A DNA stretch of 62,569 bases from Pseudomonadota bacterium (GCA_963205005.1 CAUJHW010000050.1:1-62569), one strand, 5' to 3'. Shown: positions 18,075 to 27,465, numbered from the stretch's first letter. Translations and numbers: made by a program. The notes: generated by a model not told the origin, from the letters alone.

Positions 18075-19601
18075 CTATTCGACCGGCCGGCCATCGCCCG
18101 GAAGGCCAAGCTTCGCCCACTTCTCCGTGACCGCTTCGATGGTGGCCCGGTCCATGCCCAGCTTCTCTCCCCACTCGCGGTGGGTCTCCGGCGGCCACTT
18201 GTTGGTGGCGTCCAGGCCGATCTTCGAGCCCAGCCCGCTCTCGGGTGAGGCGAAGTCCAGATAGTCGATGGGAGTGTTCTCGATCACCGTGATGTCGCGG
18301 GCCGGGTCCATGCGGGTGGAGAGCGCCCACATGACGTCCTTCCAGTCGCGGGCGTCGATGTCGTCGTCCACGACGATCACCCACTTGGTGTACATGAACT
18401 GCCGTAGGTAGCTCCAGACGCCCATCATCACGCGCTTGGCGTGACCGGGGTAGGCCTTCTTCATCGAGACCACCGCGATGCGGTAGGAGCAACCTTCGGG
18501 CGGCAGCCAGAAGTCGACGATCTCCGGGAACTGCTGGCGGATCAGCGGGATGAACACCTCGTTCAGCGCCTCGCCCAGTACGCTGGGCTCGTCCGGCGGG
18601 CGGCCGGTGAAGGTGGTCAGGTAGATCGGATCCTTGCGCATGGTGATGGCGCTGATCTCGAACACCGGGAAACGTTCGACCGAGTTGTAGTAGCCGGTGT
18701 GGTCGCCGTAGGGCCCCTCGTCGGCGTACTCGTCCAGCAGGACGTGGCCTTCCAGCACGATCTCCGCCTGGGCAGGCACCATCAGCGGCACGGTCTTGGC
18801 CGCCACGAGGTCGAGCTTGGATCCCCGCATCAGCCCGGCGAACTGGTACTCCGACAGGGTGTCCGGCACCGGCGTCACGGCCGCCAGGATCGTGCCCGGG
18901 TCGGCGCCGATCACCGCGCAGGCGGGCAGGGGCTCGCGCTTGCCGGCCTTCTTCCAGCGCTGGTGGTGCTGGGCGCCGCCACGGTGGGCCAGCCAGCGCA
19001 TGACGGTGCGGTTCTTGCCCAGCACCTGCATGCGGTAGATGCCGAGGTTGTAGTTGTCCTCCCGGTCGTCCGACGGCCCCTTGGTCACCACCAGCGGCCA
19101 GGTGATCAGCGGCGCGGGCTCGCCCGGCCAGCAGGTCTGGATCGGCAGCTTCGTCAGATCGATGTCATCGCCCCGGAGCACGATCTCCTGCACCGGCGCC
19201 TTCTTCACCGTCGCCGGCCGCATGGACATCACGGTCCTGGCCAGCGGCAGCATCTCCATGGCGTCCTTGATCCCGCGCGGCGGCTCGGGCTGGCGCAGGA
19301 AGGCCAGGAGTTCGCCCACCTCGCGCAGCTCGCCGGCGGTGGTGCGCTCCCTGCCCTCGAGCGTCACGCCCATGGCCACCCGCTTCACCGTGCCGAACAG
19401 GTTGACCAGGCAGGGCATGGACGAGGCCTCGCCGTCGGCGCGGACGACGTTCTCGAACAGCACGGCCGGGCCGCCGGTGGCGAGCAGCCGCCGCTGGATC
19501 TCGGTCATCTCAAGGACGGTCGAGACCGGCTCGGTCACCCGGACCAGTTCGCCGGCGGCCTCGAGCTTGGCCAGGAATTCGCGCAGGGATCGGTAAGCCA
19601 T
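18075..19601 (-). CDS. ubiD: UbiD family decarboxylase (3-polyprenyl-4-hydroxybenzoate decarboxylase)
   Basis: 508 aa from ATG 19601 ([22 protein letters not shown]). Family segments: [88 protein letters not shown] (catalytic-site region) and [16 protein letters not shown]. It uses prenylated FMN to decarboxylate the ubiquinone precursor; the UbiX partner is not here but ubiA is at 31 kb. The upstream open frame is extension without family similarity. Confidence 0.93.
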   Translation of the reverse strand: MAYRSLREFLAKLEAAGELVRVTEPVSTVLEMTEIQRRLLATGGPAVLFENVVRADGEASSMPCLVNLFGTVKRVAMGVTLEGRERTTAGELREVGELLAFLRQPEPPRGIKDAMEMLPLARTVMSMRPATVKKAPVQEIVLRGDDIDLTKLPIQTCWPGEPAPLITWPLVVTKGPSDDREDNYNLGIYRMQVLGKNRTVMRWLAHRGGAQHHQRWKKAGKREPLPACAVIGADPGTILAAVTPVPDTLSEYQFAGLMRGSKLDLVAAKTVPLMVPAQAEIVLEGHVLLDEYADEGPYGDHTGYYNSVERFPVFEISAITMRKDPIYLTTFTGRPPDEPSVLGEALNEVFIPLIRQQFPEIVDFWLPPEGCSYRIAVVSMKKAYPGHAKRVMMGVWSYLRQFMYTKWVIVVDDDIDARDWKDVMWALSTRMDPARDITVIENTPIDYLDFASPESGLGSKIGLDATNKWPPETHREWGEKLGMDRATIEAVTEKWAKLGLPGDGRPVE

Positions 19602-19645
19602 GGCGCGGTGTACCCGTCCGGCCGGAACCGGTCTAGGATCGGCCC

Positions 19646-19867
19646 ATGGCCCGTCTTGATCTTGATGACCTGCCGCCGCGCGTCGCGGCCCTGCTGAGCG
19701 ACCTGCCTGCGGGCGAGGAACTGCTGCTGGTCCAGCATGGCGCCGTCGTGGGGCGGCTGGCCGCCGTCGCCGCGCCTGCCGCCGAGCCGGAACCGGCCCC
19801 GCCGCCGGAACAGCAGATGCGCGAGGTGTTCGAGAACTTCCGCGCATCCATCGAGGACGAGTTCTAG
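19646..19867 (+). CDS. Small hypothetical protein
   Basis: 73 aa, acidic. The first half ([22 protein letters not shown]) loosely resembles a Phd-type antitoxin N-terminus; the second half has a proline/alanine hinge and an acidic helix ([19 protein letters not shown]). There is no toxin gene beside it. It is divergent from ubiD (44 bp) and 40 bp ahead of the lipocalin. I do not recognise the family. Confidence 0.55.
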   Translation: MARLDLDDLPPRVAALLSDLPAGEELLLVQHGAVVGRLAAVAAPAAEPEPAPPPEQQMREVFENFRASIEDEF

Positions 19868-19907
19868 CCGGGCCGGAACCGGTCGGAGCCGGCGGTGTTC
19901 CGCTGGC

Positions 19908-20468
19908 ATGAAACCCCTGCACATCGCCCTGGCCGCCGGCGGCCTGATCCTGCTGGCCGGCTGCGCCTCAATGGCCGGCTCCAGACCGGTCCGCGCGCCG
20001 GAGCCCGCCCGCGCCATCGAGCCCAACGGCTTCTACACGGGCCGCTGGTACGAGATCGCCCGCACGCCGATGAAGCTGACCGACGGCTGCGTCGCCGGCT
20101 ACACCGACTACATCACTCGGGGCGACAGGCTGATCGAGCGCGACGGTTGCCGCGACGGGACTCCGATGGGCAAGGAGAAGGTGGTGGCCGGGCCGCTGAC
20201 CATCCTGAACCCGGGCCAGAACACCAAGGTGAGGGTGGCCTACCGGCTGTTCGGCTTCGTGCCGGTCGCGCGCACCTACTGGATGCTGGACCACGGGGAT
20301 GACTGGTTCATCATGTCGGATCCGGCGCTGGAGAACGTCAACGTCTACACCCGCGAGCCGCGGCCGACGCCGGAGAAGCTCTCGATGCTGAACGCCCGTG
20401 TCACCAGCCTGGGCTATGACACCGGCAAGCTGGAATATCCCGAGGTCTTCCCGCCCGGGATGCGCTGA
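19908..20468 (+). CDS. Lipocalin family outer-membrane lipoprotein (Blc-like)
   Basis: 186 aa from ATG 19908. The signal sequence ends in a lipobox (LLAGC, lipidated C19). The lipocalin GxW motif is present ([14 protein letters not shown]), followed by [20 protein letters not shown] and [28 protein letters not shown]. Bacterial lipocalins bind fatty or lysophospholipids at the envelope. The 3' end overlaps the antisense PEP-CTERM gene by 55 bp. Confidence 0.88.
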   Translation: MKPLHIALAAGGLILLAGCASMAGSRPVRAPEPARAIEPNGFYTGRWYEIARTPMKLTDGCVAGYTDYITRGDRLIERDGCRDGTPMGKEKVVAGPLTILNPGQNTKVRVAYRLFGFVPVARTYWMLDHGDDWFIMSDPALENVNVYTREPRPTPEKLSMLNARVTSLGYDTGKLEYPEVFPPGMR

Positions 20469-21160
20469 TCCTGGGCCGCGGCTCTCCGACGCCGGAGCGA
20501 CGCGCCCGCCAGGCCGAAACCGCCGATCATCAGCGCCCATGTCGCGGGTTCCGGCACGACGGCGGTCCCTCCGATCACGGTGAAGCTCACGTCATCCAGC
20601 CCGGGCGCGCCGATGGAGCAGCACGACGGCGCCAGGCCGAGGAACTGCACCCTCACCGTGCTGGCGGTGGCGGTCCCGACCAGGGTGTACTGGGTCCAGG
20701 CCGCCGAGGTGGCGGTGTTGTTGAAGGCGACCGTGGTGACCTGGTCGAGCGCATCGGTGCCGCCGAGCGACGCGGTCAAGGTCCCCGCGCTGTTCTGGGC
20801 CCACTGGCTGACCCAGTAGGTGATGACCACCGTGCTGCCCAGGGCGATCCCGCTGACATCCTGATAGAGGCCGCCCGAGGCGGACTGGCCGTTCATGTCG
20901 AGGTAGCGGTCGCCACTGTGGGCGTGGAGCAGCTGCTCGAAGCCGGCTCCGGTCTGGTTGTAGGCGTTGGAGAGGATGTCGGGGGCCTCATAGCCGGGCA
21001 CGGCGGACCAGCCGGTCGGGGCGCCGTTGCCGCGGGCGTAGGACCCGAAGTTCAGCGCCGGGCCGTCCTCGAACCCGCCGTTGATGAAACCCGCCGCCGT
21101 CGCCGACGTGCCTGCACCCAGCGCCAGGACCGCCACGGCCGCGATCAGAATGGTCTTCAC
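20414..21160 (-). CDS. PEPxxWA-CTERM sorting domain protein (first of two)
   Basis: 248 aa. Signal peptide (first ~23 residues), a DUF642-like beta-sandwich beginning FINGGFEDGPALNFGSY, and a C-terminal sorting signal: VPEPATWALM at 202-211, a short hydrophobic helix, then RRRR at 223-226. Such proteins are processed by an exosortase/archaeosortase and exported to the surface or extracellular matrix. Odd: 22 more residues follow the basic cluster, and this tail runs antisense into the lipocalin gene. A palindromic operator-like site lies 56 nt upstream. Confidence 0.88.
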   Translation of the reverse strand: MKTILIAAVAVLALGAGTSATAAGFINGGFEDGPALNFGSYARGNGAPTGWSAVPGYEAPDILSNAYNQTGAGFEQLLHAHSGDRYLDMNGQSASGGLYQDVSGIALGSTVVITYWVSQWAQNSAGTLTASLGGTDALDQVTTVAFNNTATSAAWTQYTLVGTATASTVRVQFLGLAPSCCSIGAPGLDDVSFTVIGGTAVVPEPATWALMIGGFGLAGASLRRRRAAAQDQRIPGGKTSGYSSLPVS

Positions 21161-21216
21161 GATCCCGCACCCCTTTAAGCTTTCCGCAGCATGCCGCGGC
21201 GCGATGGGACTGCGCT

Positions 21217-21230
21217 CCCCCGATTGGGGG
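21217..21230 (-). promoter_or_regulatory. Palindromic operator-like site CCCCCAATCGGGGG (site 1)
   Basis: Read on the minus strand: ACCCCCAATCGGGGGAG, ending 56 nt before the ATG of the PEP-CTERM gene. The same 17 bases occur ahead of the gene at 47125, and a two-base variant ahead of the second PEP-CTERM gene. Probably a regulator-binding or promoter element; the factor is unknown. Confidence 0.6.
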
Positions 21231-21232
21231 TG

Positions 21233-21580
21233 TCAGTTCGTTTTCGCCGCCTCCCAGGCCTTGACCGCGGTCTTCTTGGCCACCTTGCGGAAGCGGCGTT
21301 CAAGGAAGTTGCGGAACGAGCCGGGATGCAGGCTCTCCATGCGGGCCAGCACGCAGGGGTAGTCCTTGTAGTGGGCGGTGAAGTGGAAGGTGCCGGGCTC
21401 GGCCTCCATCAGCATCTCGCGCTCGTCGTGGCTGATCTCCATGATCACCAGGCTCTGGTCGTCGCGGCGCAGGCGGGTGAAGAACTTGCCGTTCAGCTTG
21501 AAGGCCGGGCTGCCATAGCTCATGCCCTCCTCCACGCCGGGGAAGGACATCACGATGGCTTTCATCTCGTCGGCGGTCAT
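21233..21580 (-). CDS. MmcQ/YjbR family protein (first of two)
   Basis: 115 aa from ATG 21580 (MTADEMKAIVMSFPGVEEGMSYGSPAFKL). The pattern A..FPGVEEG.S.G.PAFK..GKFFTRL and the following SLVIMEISHDEREMLMEAEP fit the YjbR/CyaY-like fold. These proteins were proposed to bind DNA but have no established role. The neighbouring methyltransferase is divergent. Confidence 0.85.
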   Translation of the reverse strand: MTADEMKAIVMSFPGVEEGMSYGSPAFKLNGKFFTRLRRDDQSLVIMEISHDEREMLMEAEPGTFHFTAHYKDYPCVLARMESLHPGSFRNFLERRFRKVAKKTAVKAWEAAKTN

Positions 21581-21635
21581 GGACGCGTGAGGCCGGTGCG
21601 GCCATCCTCTGGGATCAACAGGCAAGGGCTCGGCA

Positions 21636-22379
21636 TTGGGCGTGGCATCGACGATCCGGGACCTCGCCGGCAGGCTGAAGCGGGCGACATTGTCTGTGAC
21701 CGGCCGGCGGCTGGACAAGGCTTATCTTGCGCCCGACGTGCCCGGGCCTTCGGGCCTGACCGCGCACGCCACCTTCGCCGACCGGGTCGTCGAGGCGGGT
21801 GACAGGCCGGGGTTCCGCATCCTGGAGATCGGCAGCCGTGAAGTGGCCGGCGGCCCGCCGATGCGCGGGCGGCTGAGCCATGCCGAGTATGTGGGTTTCG
21901 ACTATCACCCTGGCCCGAACGTCGACGTTGTGGGCGACGCGCACCGGCTGTCTGAATTGGTCGAGGGCCGGTTCGACGTGGTCTATTCCACGGCGGTGTT
22001 CGAGCACCTGGCCATGCCCTGGGTGGTGGCCGAAGAGATCGCCCGGGTGCTGAAGCCGGGCGGGCTGGTGTTCGTGGAGACCCACTTCTCGTTCTCGTCG
22101 CACGAGCGGCCCTGGCACTTCTTCCAGTTCAGCGACATGGCCCTGCGCGCCCTGTTCTCGCCGGCCCTGGGCTTCGAGTGCGTCGAGGCGGCGATGCAGA
22201 ACCCCATCGTCGGCCGCTTCTCGGCCTTCGCCGACGCCTACCTGCGCTTCCAGCCCGTGCGGGCGCTGTACTGCCATTCCAACATCGTCGCCCGGAAGGT
22301 GCGCGACGTGCCGGACTTCAGCTGGCGCGAGGCCGGCGTGAAGGGCGTCGCGGGTGAGGCGGAGTATCCGGCGCCCTGA
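21636..22379 (+). CDS. Class I SAM-dependent methyltransferase (Methyltransf_11)
   Basis: About 247 aa from a TTG at 21636; a GTG two codons later (21642) is equally possible. SAM motif I is RILEIGSREVAGG, and FDVVYSTAVFEHLAMPWVVAEEIARVLKPGGLVFVETHFS covers motifs II-III and matches small-molecule or sugar methyltransferases. The substrate is unknown. Ends at the family B repeat that separates it from the ParA gene. Confidence 0.82.
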   Translation: MGVASTIRDLAGRLKRATLSVTGRRLDKAYLAPDVPGPSGLTAHATFADRVVEAGDRPGFRILEIGSREVAGGPPMRGRLSHAEYVGFDYHPGPNVDVVGDAHRLSELVEGRFDVVYSTAVFEHLAMPWVVAEEIARVLKPGGLVFVETHFSFSSHERPWHFFQFSDMALRALFSPALGFECVEAAMQNPIVGRFSAFADAYLRFQPVRALYCHSNIVARKVRDVPDFSWREAGVKGVAGEAEYPAP

Positions 22380-22383
22380 GTCC

Positions 22384-22502
22384 GCCCCCCTCCGTCGGCT
22401 GCCCCACCACCTCCCCACGCAGGCGGGGGAGGCGCGATGGGCTCACGCTCCTGCGCTATCGCGAAGACGACGGGGGAGGTGGCGCGAAGCGCCGGAGGGG
22501 GC
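22384..22502. repeat. Interspersed MITE-like repeat, family B (copy 1)
   Basis: Imperfect terminal inverted repeats of the GCCCCCTCCG / CGGAGGGGGC type, with an internal C-run/G-run hairpin. The right 44 nt (22459-22502) match 34334-34377 with a single difference. Lies between the convergent methyltransferase and ParA genes; no ORF. Confidence 0.8.
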
Positions 22503-22516
22503 GTGAGGGCGCGGAC

Positions 22517-23224
22517 TTACCGCCCCGCCGTTGCCGTCTCGCGCGGCGCCGCGGCCGTTGCGTCATCGAGGGTCGCGATCACTGCATCCACGAAGGCGTC
22601 GGTGTTCTGGCGGGCTGCGGCCAGGCCGGTGACGCCGTCGGCTTCCAGGGTCTCGAAGCCGCCGCCGAGGGCGAAGAACAGGCGGAAGGCCTCCTTCTCG
22701 ATCAGGGCGGCGGGGAGGATCTCGATGCCGGCGCCCCGGAGCTGCTCGACCACGGTCTTCAGCGACCGGGGCCGGATCGCGGCCGGCACGCGGGTCATCA
22801 GGCAGCGGTGCAGCAGCCTGTTGCCGGCCCGCTTGCCGAAGGAATCCACCATCTGTCCGGCCTTGATCGCCTCGGCGGCGTCGAGCTGGGACGCGGTCAG
22901 CGGGGTGATAACCAGGTCGAAGCGCAGGGCGGCGAACACCATGGCCCCACGCACCGAGCCCTCGGTGTCGACGATCACCCACTCCGGCTCATGGCGGCGC
23001 GCCTCGCGCACCGCGTCGCGGATATCCTGGATGGTGGGGGCGGCGTGGACGGTGATGGCGGCGGGGCGGCCGGGCAGGGCGCCCCATTGGACCAGCGGCT
23101 TGTTTGGATCGGAATCGATCAGCGCGACCTTCTGGCCGCGACCCGCCAGGCCCAGCGCCAGCGCCAGGGCCGCGGTGGTCTTTCCGGCGCCCCCCTTCGG
23201 GCTGATGAAGGCGATATTGGCCAC
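22517..23224 (-). CDS. Orphan ParA/MinD-type ATPase (VirC1-like)
   Basis: 235 aa from a GTG at 23224 (product begins MANIAFISPKGGAGKTTAALALA). Deviant Walker A KGGAGKTT, switch I ALIDSDPNKPLVQW and switch II region WVIVDTEGS match the short ParA branch that includes VirC1. No parB, centromere-like repeat or plasmid gene is nearby, so it is probably a chromosomal orphan that positions some cellular cargo. Longer upstream starts would add 63 residues with no similarity. Confidence 0.85.
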   Translation of the reverse strand: MANIAFISPKGGAGKTTAALALALGLAGRGQKVALIDSDPNKPLVQWGALPGRPAAITVHAAPTIQDIRDAVREARRHEPEWVIVDTEGSVRGAMVFAALRFDLVITPLTASQLDAAEAIKAGQMVDSFGKRAGNRLLHRCLMTRVPAAIRPRSLKTVVEQLRGAGIEILPAALIEKEAFRLFFALGGGFETLEADGVTGLAAARQNTDAFVDAVIATLDDATAAAPRETATAGR

Positions 23225-23319
23225 AGGCGTTCCGTGCTGCGGGCGCCACCGGTCGTCCGGCGGTGGCGTCCAGGGGTTAGGGGCGCAGGGGTTTAAGCCG
23301 CCCAGGCGTCCGCAATGTT

Positions 23320-24249
23320 TCAGTGATGCGGTCGGACCACCCTGAGGATGCCGACAATGACGCCGCCCACGATCAGGCCGACGACGGCCGAGGCCGTGGC
23401 GGTGGCCAGCCACCCGGTGACGGCGCCCACGGCCGGGACCGCGCCCGCCCAGTGCGCCAGGGCATGGACGGCGTCCGGCAGGGCGGCCAGGTGGAAGTGC
23501 TCCAGCCCGTGGACGATGATCCCGCCGCCCACCCAGAGCATGGCCGCCGTGCCCACCTTGGTCAGCAGGTCGAGGGTGACCGGCATGCCCCTGACAAGCC
23601 CCCGTCCCAGGCCACGCAGGGCGCGCGCCCTGTGCTTTGAATAGTGCAGGCCGATGTCATCCATCTTCACGATGAGGGCGACGACCCCGTAGACGCCGGC
23701 CGTGATCATCAGGCCGACCACGGCCAGGGCGGCGGCCTGGATCGCCAGGGGCCGCTCGGCGACGTCGGCCAGCGCAATGGCCATGATCTCGCCCGACAGG
23801 ATCAAATCGGTGCGGATGGCGCCGGTCACCTTCTCCTTCTCCAGTTCGGCCGAGCTGAGGGCGAGCTCCTCCAGTTCGTCGGCATGATCCTCGTGGCGCA
23901 GGGCCTCGACGATCTTCTCGGCGCCTTCGAAGCAGAGATAGCTGGCGCCGACCATCAGGATCGGGGTGATCGCCCAGGGCGCGAAGGCGCTGAGCAGCAG
24001 GGCGCCCGGCAGCAGGAAGAAGAACTTGTTGCGCAGCGAGCCGAGCGCGATCTTGAAGACGATCGGCAGTTCCCGGTCGGGCGTGAAGCCGACGGCGTAG
24101 CCCGGCGTCACGGCCGTGTCGTCGACAACCACGCCGACGGCCTTTGCCCCGGCCTTGCCCGCGGCGGCGGTGACGTCGTCCAGCGAGGTGGCGGCGATCT
24201 TGGCGATGGCGGCGACATCGTCCAGCAGGGCGACAAGGCCGGAGGCCAT
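23320..24249 (-). CDS. yedI: DUF808 inner-membrane protein (YedI-like)
   Basis: 309 aa. Starts MASGLVALLDDVAAIAKIAATSLDDVTAAAGKAGAKAVGVVVDD, the invariant N-terminus of DUF808, followed by GSLRNKFFFLLPGALLLSAFAPWAITPILMVGASYLCFEGAEKI and several membrane helices up to the C-terminus. A conserved polytopic protein of unknown function in many proteobacteria. 95 bp separate its stop from the ParA start. Confidence 0.93.
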   Translation of the reverse strand: MASGLVALLDDVAAIAKIAATSLDDVTAAAGKAGAKAVGVVVDDTAVTPGYAVGFTPDRELPIVFKIALGSLRNKFFFLLPGALLLSAFAPWAITPILMVGASYLCFEGAEKIVEALRHEDHADELEELALSSAELEKEKVTGAIRTDLILSGEIMAIALADVAERPLAIQAAALAVVGLMITAGVYGVVALIVKMDDIGLHYSKHRARALRGLGRGLVRGMPVTLDLLTKVGTAAMLWVGGGIIVHGLEHFHLAALPDAVHALAHWAGAVPAVGAVTGWLATATASAVVGLIVGGVIVGILRVVRPHH

Positions 24250-24346
24250 TCGGGGGAACCTTGGTCTGGCGCCGCCCGCGGAGATGCGGGCCCCGGTCGG
24301 TTAGACACTCCGGCGCGCGGCGTAAAGCGGCGCGTGACGGTGGGCG

Positions 24347-24739
24347 CTAGCGGAATGCCAGCCTGAGCTTGGCGCCGACGAAGCGGCCGGAGGGGTCGTA
24401 ACCCCGGGCTGCCGCGCCGCCGTCCTTGCCCGCTCCCGGCTCGAGACCGCAGAGGAATCCCAGCGAGCCGATGACGTCGTCCGACGCCAGGCGGCGGTCA
24501 ACCGAGGTGCGGGCCACGCCGGGAATCCGGGCCGGGCCGGCGCCCTCGTAGGTGACCCCGAACGCCGTCTGCGGCCGGGACAGGTCCAGCGGCGTGTCTC
24601 CAGGGCGGACCGGGGTCGCGGACGGATGTGCGAGGTGGGCGGTCAGGAGGTCCGGCGCGGGCGCGGCGGTCTCGGCCCGGGCGGCGCCGGCGAGCGCCAG
24701 GGCCGCGAACAGGACCGGCAGTCGGGGCGTGGTCTTCAT
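24347..24739 (-). CDS. Hypothetical secreted protein
   Basis: 130 aa from ATG 24739 (MKTTPRLPVLFAALALAGAARA, signal peptide). The mature part is Pro/Gly-rich without a motif I recognise and ends SGRFVGAKLRLAFR, which could be a terminal beta-strand. An in-frame ATG at 24754 is an alternative start. The 213 bp between it and the divergent 'DLSGxW' gene hold no evident gene. Confidence 0.6.
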   Translation of the reverse strand: MKTTPRLPVLFAALALAGAARAETAAPAPDLLTAHLAHPSATPVRPGDTPLDLSRPQTAFGVTYEGAGPARIPGVARTSVDRRLASDDVIGSLGFLCGLEPGAGKDGGAAARGYDPSGRFVGAKLRLAFR

Positions 24740-24952
24740 GCGTCGGCGCTCCATCTCCTGGTCAATACGTAGTGCGCCATGGCGCGGATGTCTCGCGGTG
24801 TCCGGCAGACGCGGGAAAGGCGCGCGGTTTGTGTCTCCGGACGCACGCCTGTGACAGCCGAGAAACCTTTGATCGCTGGCCTCGCGGGTGGAAGGTGCGG
24901 TATGGAGGCGGCGCGCCGGGGGTTCGGCGCTGAAGCTATCTGGAGCTAGCCC

Positions 24953-26035
24953 GTGCGCCGCGCCCTCATCCTCACACTCAGCGTCTCGATGCTGGCCCTG
25001 GCCGGCCAGGCGACCGCCGAGACCAAGCCCGCCGCCGCCGCCTCGGCTTTCAAGTCGCCGAAGAACGCCTTCGGCCAGCCGGACCTTTCCGGTTTCTGGA
25101 CCAACGCCACCCTGACGCCGATGACCCGTTCGCCGACGGTCGGCGGCCGGCCCGTCTACACCCCGGAAGAGGTGAAGAAGATGGAGGCTGCGGTCGCCCA
25201 GGAGGTCGAGGAAGGCAACGCCCCCACCGATCCGAACGCGCCTGCCGAGGCCCCCAAGGTCGATGCGTCCAAGATCCGCCCCGAGTTCGCGGCGGCCGGC
25301 GGCGACGTGGGTGGCTACAACCGCGGCTGGCTCGACCCGGGCTCGACGATCATGCGCGTGCACGGCGAGCCGCGAACCTCGCTGCTGACCACCCCGAACG
25401 GCATGCCCCCCGCCCGCAAGGCCGGCGCGCCGACGCCGCCGCGCTTCGGTGGCGGCATGGGGTCGTTCGACAACCCCGAGCAGCGCTCGCTGGGCGAACG
25501 CTGCATCCTGTCGTTCGGCCGCAACGCCGGTCCGCCGATGTTCCCGAACGGCTTCTACAACAACAACTATCAGATCATGCAGACGCCGGACTCGGTCGTG
25601 ATCGAGGTCGAGATGGTCCACGACTATCGGGTCGTGCGCCTGAACTCGAAGCATCGCGTCGACAATGTGCGGCCCTACATGGGCGACTCGATCGGCTGGT
25701 GGGAGGGTGACACCCTGGTGGTCGAGACCACCCACATTCCCGCCGCCCAGCAGTTCATGGGCTCGTGGAAGGACCTGAAGGTCACCGAACGCTTCACCCG
25801 CGTCGGCAAGAACCGGCTGCACTACGGCTTCCAGGTCGAGGATCCGACGGTCTGGGAGAAGCCCTGGGGCGGTGAATACGAGTTCTCGCCGATGGCACAG
25901 GCGGTGCTCTACGAATACGCCTGCCACGAGGGCAACTACGCCCTGCCGGGCATGCTGGGCGGAGCCCGCGCCGAGGAAGCCGAAAAGGCCAAGGCCGCGG
26001 CGGCCAAGCCGGCGACCACGGGCTCGACGAACTGA
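24953..26035 (+). CDS. Secreted 'DLSGxW' family protein of unknown function (paralogue 1)
   Basis: 360 aa, GTG start with GGAG 7 nt upstream, Sec signal peptide. Motifs in order: GQPDLSGFWTNATLTPM, YNRGWLDPGSTIMRV, LGERCILSFGRNAGPP, NNNYQIMQTPDSVVIEVEMVHDYRVVRL, GDSIGWWEGDTLVVETTHI, TERFTRV and YEYACHEGNYALPGMLGGAR. The protein at 58832-59920 has the same motifs in the same order. No catalytic function is known to me. Two Cys (ERC and YAC) are shared and may form a disulfide. Confidence 0.85.
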   Translation: MRRALILTLSVSMLALAGQATAETKPAAAASAFKSPKNAFGQPDLSGFWTNATLTPMTRSPTVGGRPVYTPEEVKKMEAAVAQEVEEGNAPTDPNAPAEAPKVDASKIRPEFAAAGGDVGGYNRGWLDPGSTIMRVHGEPRTSLLTTPNGMPPARKAGAPTPPRFGGGMGSFDNPEQRSLGERCILSFGRNAGPPMFPNGFYNNNYQIMQTPDSVVIEVEMVHDYRVVRLNSKHRVDNVRPYMGDSIGWWEGDTLVVETTHIPAAQQFMGSWKDLKVTERFTRVGKNRLHYGFQVEDPTVWEKPWGGEYEFSPMAQAVLYEYACHEGNYALPGMLGGARAEEAEKAKAAAAKPATTGSTN

Positions 26036-26061
26036 CGACCGGCTGATTTTCGACGGATACC

Positions 26062-26102
26062 CGGGCCCGCCTCTCCAGCGAGAGGCGGGCCCGTTCCGTT
26101 TC
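26062..26102. terminator. Bidirectional intrinsic terminator
   Basis: Perfect 14-bp stem (CGGGCCCGCCTCTC at 26062-26075, its complement at 26080-26093) around loop CAGC, followed on the plus strand by TTCCGTTTC. It sits between the convergent 'DLSGxW' and MFS genes and should serve both. Confidence 0.8.
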
Positions 26103-27357
26103 AGGCCGCGGGCCGGCTCCAGCCGACCATGGCGATGCGCGGGATGATCAGGCCCCACCCGGCCATGCCCAGCAGGGCCACGCCAGCCGCGACGGCGAAG
26201 GCCACGGCGAAGCCGCCGGTGGAATCCACCAGGAAGCCGGTGATGATCGGCCCGACGATGCCGGCGATGTTGCCGAAGCAGTTCTGCACCCCGATCCACT
26301 TCCCCGCGGCCACCGGGCCGGCCAGGGTCTGGCCGATGGCGAAGATGTTGGGGCTGGTGGCGCCGAAGGCGATCCCGGCGACGAACAGGCTGGCGATGGC
26401 CACGGGCGCCGAGCCCACGGCGCAGGCGGCGAAGCTGGCCGCGGCGAACGCGTGACAGACCACCATCAGCGTCTTGCGGGCGCGGTTGGGGGTGGCGCCG
26501 GCGGCAATCCAGCGGTCGGTGAGGTGGCCGCCCAGAAGGGCGCCCGCCGCATAGCTCAGGTAGATCAGCGCCCCGATGCCGGCCATCTTCGACATGGAGA
26601 AGCCCTGCACCTTGACCAGGTAGATCGGCAGCCACGAGACCACGAAATAGAAGCCGTAGTTGACGCTGAAGTGGCCGAGGCTGGCTCCCCAGAGCTCGCG
26701 CCGCGCCAGGATGGCTGTGAAGGACGGGGCGGTCTCGGCGGCGGGATCGGCGGCGCGCGGGGCGGCGTGCTGACGGGTCGCGAGCGCCCAGGGGATCAGC
26801 CACAGCAGCGACACCAGCCCGAACAGGATGAAGGCCGGCCGCCAGCCGACGCTGGCCATCAGCAGGCCGCCGGCCAGGGTGCCGAACGCCGGGCCGATGG
26901 ACAGTCCCAGCGACACGATGGCGTTGGCGCCGCCCAGCTTCTCGGGCGGCAGGTTCTGGGCGAGGATCTTGGAGCTGCAGGGGAAGGCCGCGGTCTCGCC
27001 CAGGCCCAGCAGCAGCCGCAGCGCCAGGATCGCCGCGAAACCGCTGGCGACCCCCGTGAGCGCGGTAGCGATCGCCCAGACTGCGAGGCCCAGAGCCAGG
27101 GTGCGATAGGGGTTCAGCCGCTCGCCCAGCCAGCCGGCCAGCACCTGACCCGGCGTATAGGTCCAGAAGAAGGCCGAGATCAGGACGCCGAACTGGGTGG
27201 CGGTCAGTCCCAGCTCGTCCTTCATCAGCGGGGCGGCGGTGGCGAGGTTTCCCCGGTCCACGTAGTTGATGAAGATCGCCAGCCCCAGCAGGGGCACGAT
27301 CCACCGCCCGAGCGGCGGCAGCGGCGGGGCATGAGCCCCCGATGTGGCCGTGGTCAT
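26101..27357 (-). CDS. MFS transporter (anion:cation symporter-like)
   Basis: 418 aa with about 12 predicted membrane helices. Begins with IVPLLGLAIFINYVDRGNLATAAPLMKDELGLTATQFGVLISAFFW, the RxxLxxAxPxI-type first helix of the ACS subfamily, and contains GWLGERLNPY (loop 2-3) and GALLGGHLTDR (loop 8-9). ACS members take up organic acids or sugar acids; the substrate cannot be assigned. Separated from the convergent gene by a strong terminator. Confidence 0.88.
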   Translation of the reverse strand: MTTATSGAHAPPLPPLGRWIVPLLGLAIFINYVDRGNLATAAPLMKDELGLTATQFGVLISAFFWTYTPGQVLAGWLGERLNPYRTLALGLAVWAIATALTGVASGFAAILALRLLLGLGETAAFPCSSKILAQNLPPEKLGGANAIVSLGLSIGPAFGTLAGGLLMASVGWRPAFILFGLVSLLWLIPWALATRQHAAPRAADPAAETAPSFTAILARRELWGASLGHFSVNYGFYFVVSWLPIYLVKVQGFSMSKMAGIGALIYLSYAAGALLGGHLTDRWIAAGATPNRARKTLMVVCHAFAAASFAACAVGSAPVAIASLFVAGIAFGATSPNIFAIGQTLAGPVAAGKWIGVQNCFGNIAGIVGPIITGFLVDSTGGFAVAFAVAAGVALLGMAGWGLIIPRIAMVGWSRPAA

Positions 27358-27465
27358 TCGCGTCCCCCCAGCAGGCCGCCGTCAGCGGTTCCGTCCGCGA
27401 TCGGGGCCCGTTCCCGGCGATGAGCAGACCCCGCATGCCGCCGTTTGGCAAGGCCGCCACGAAGG

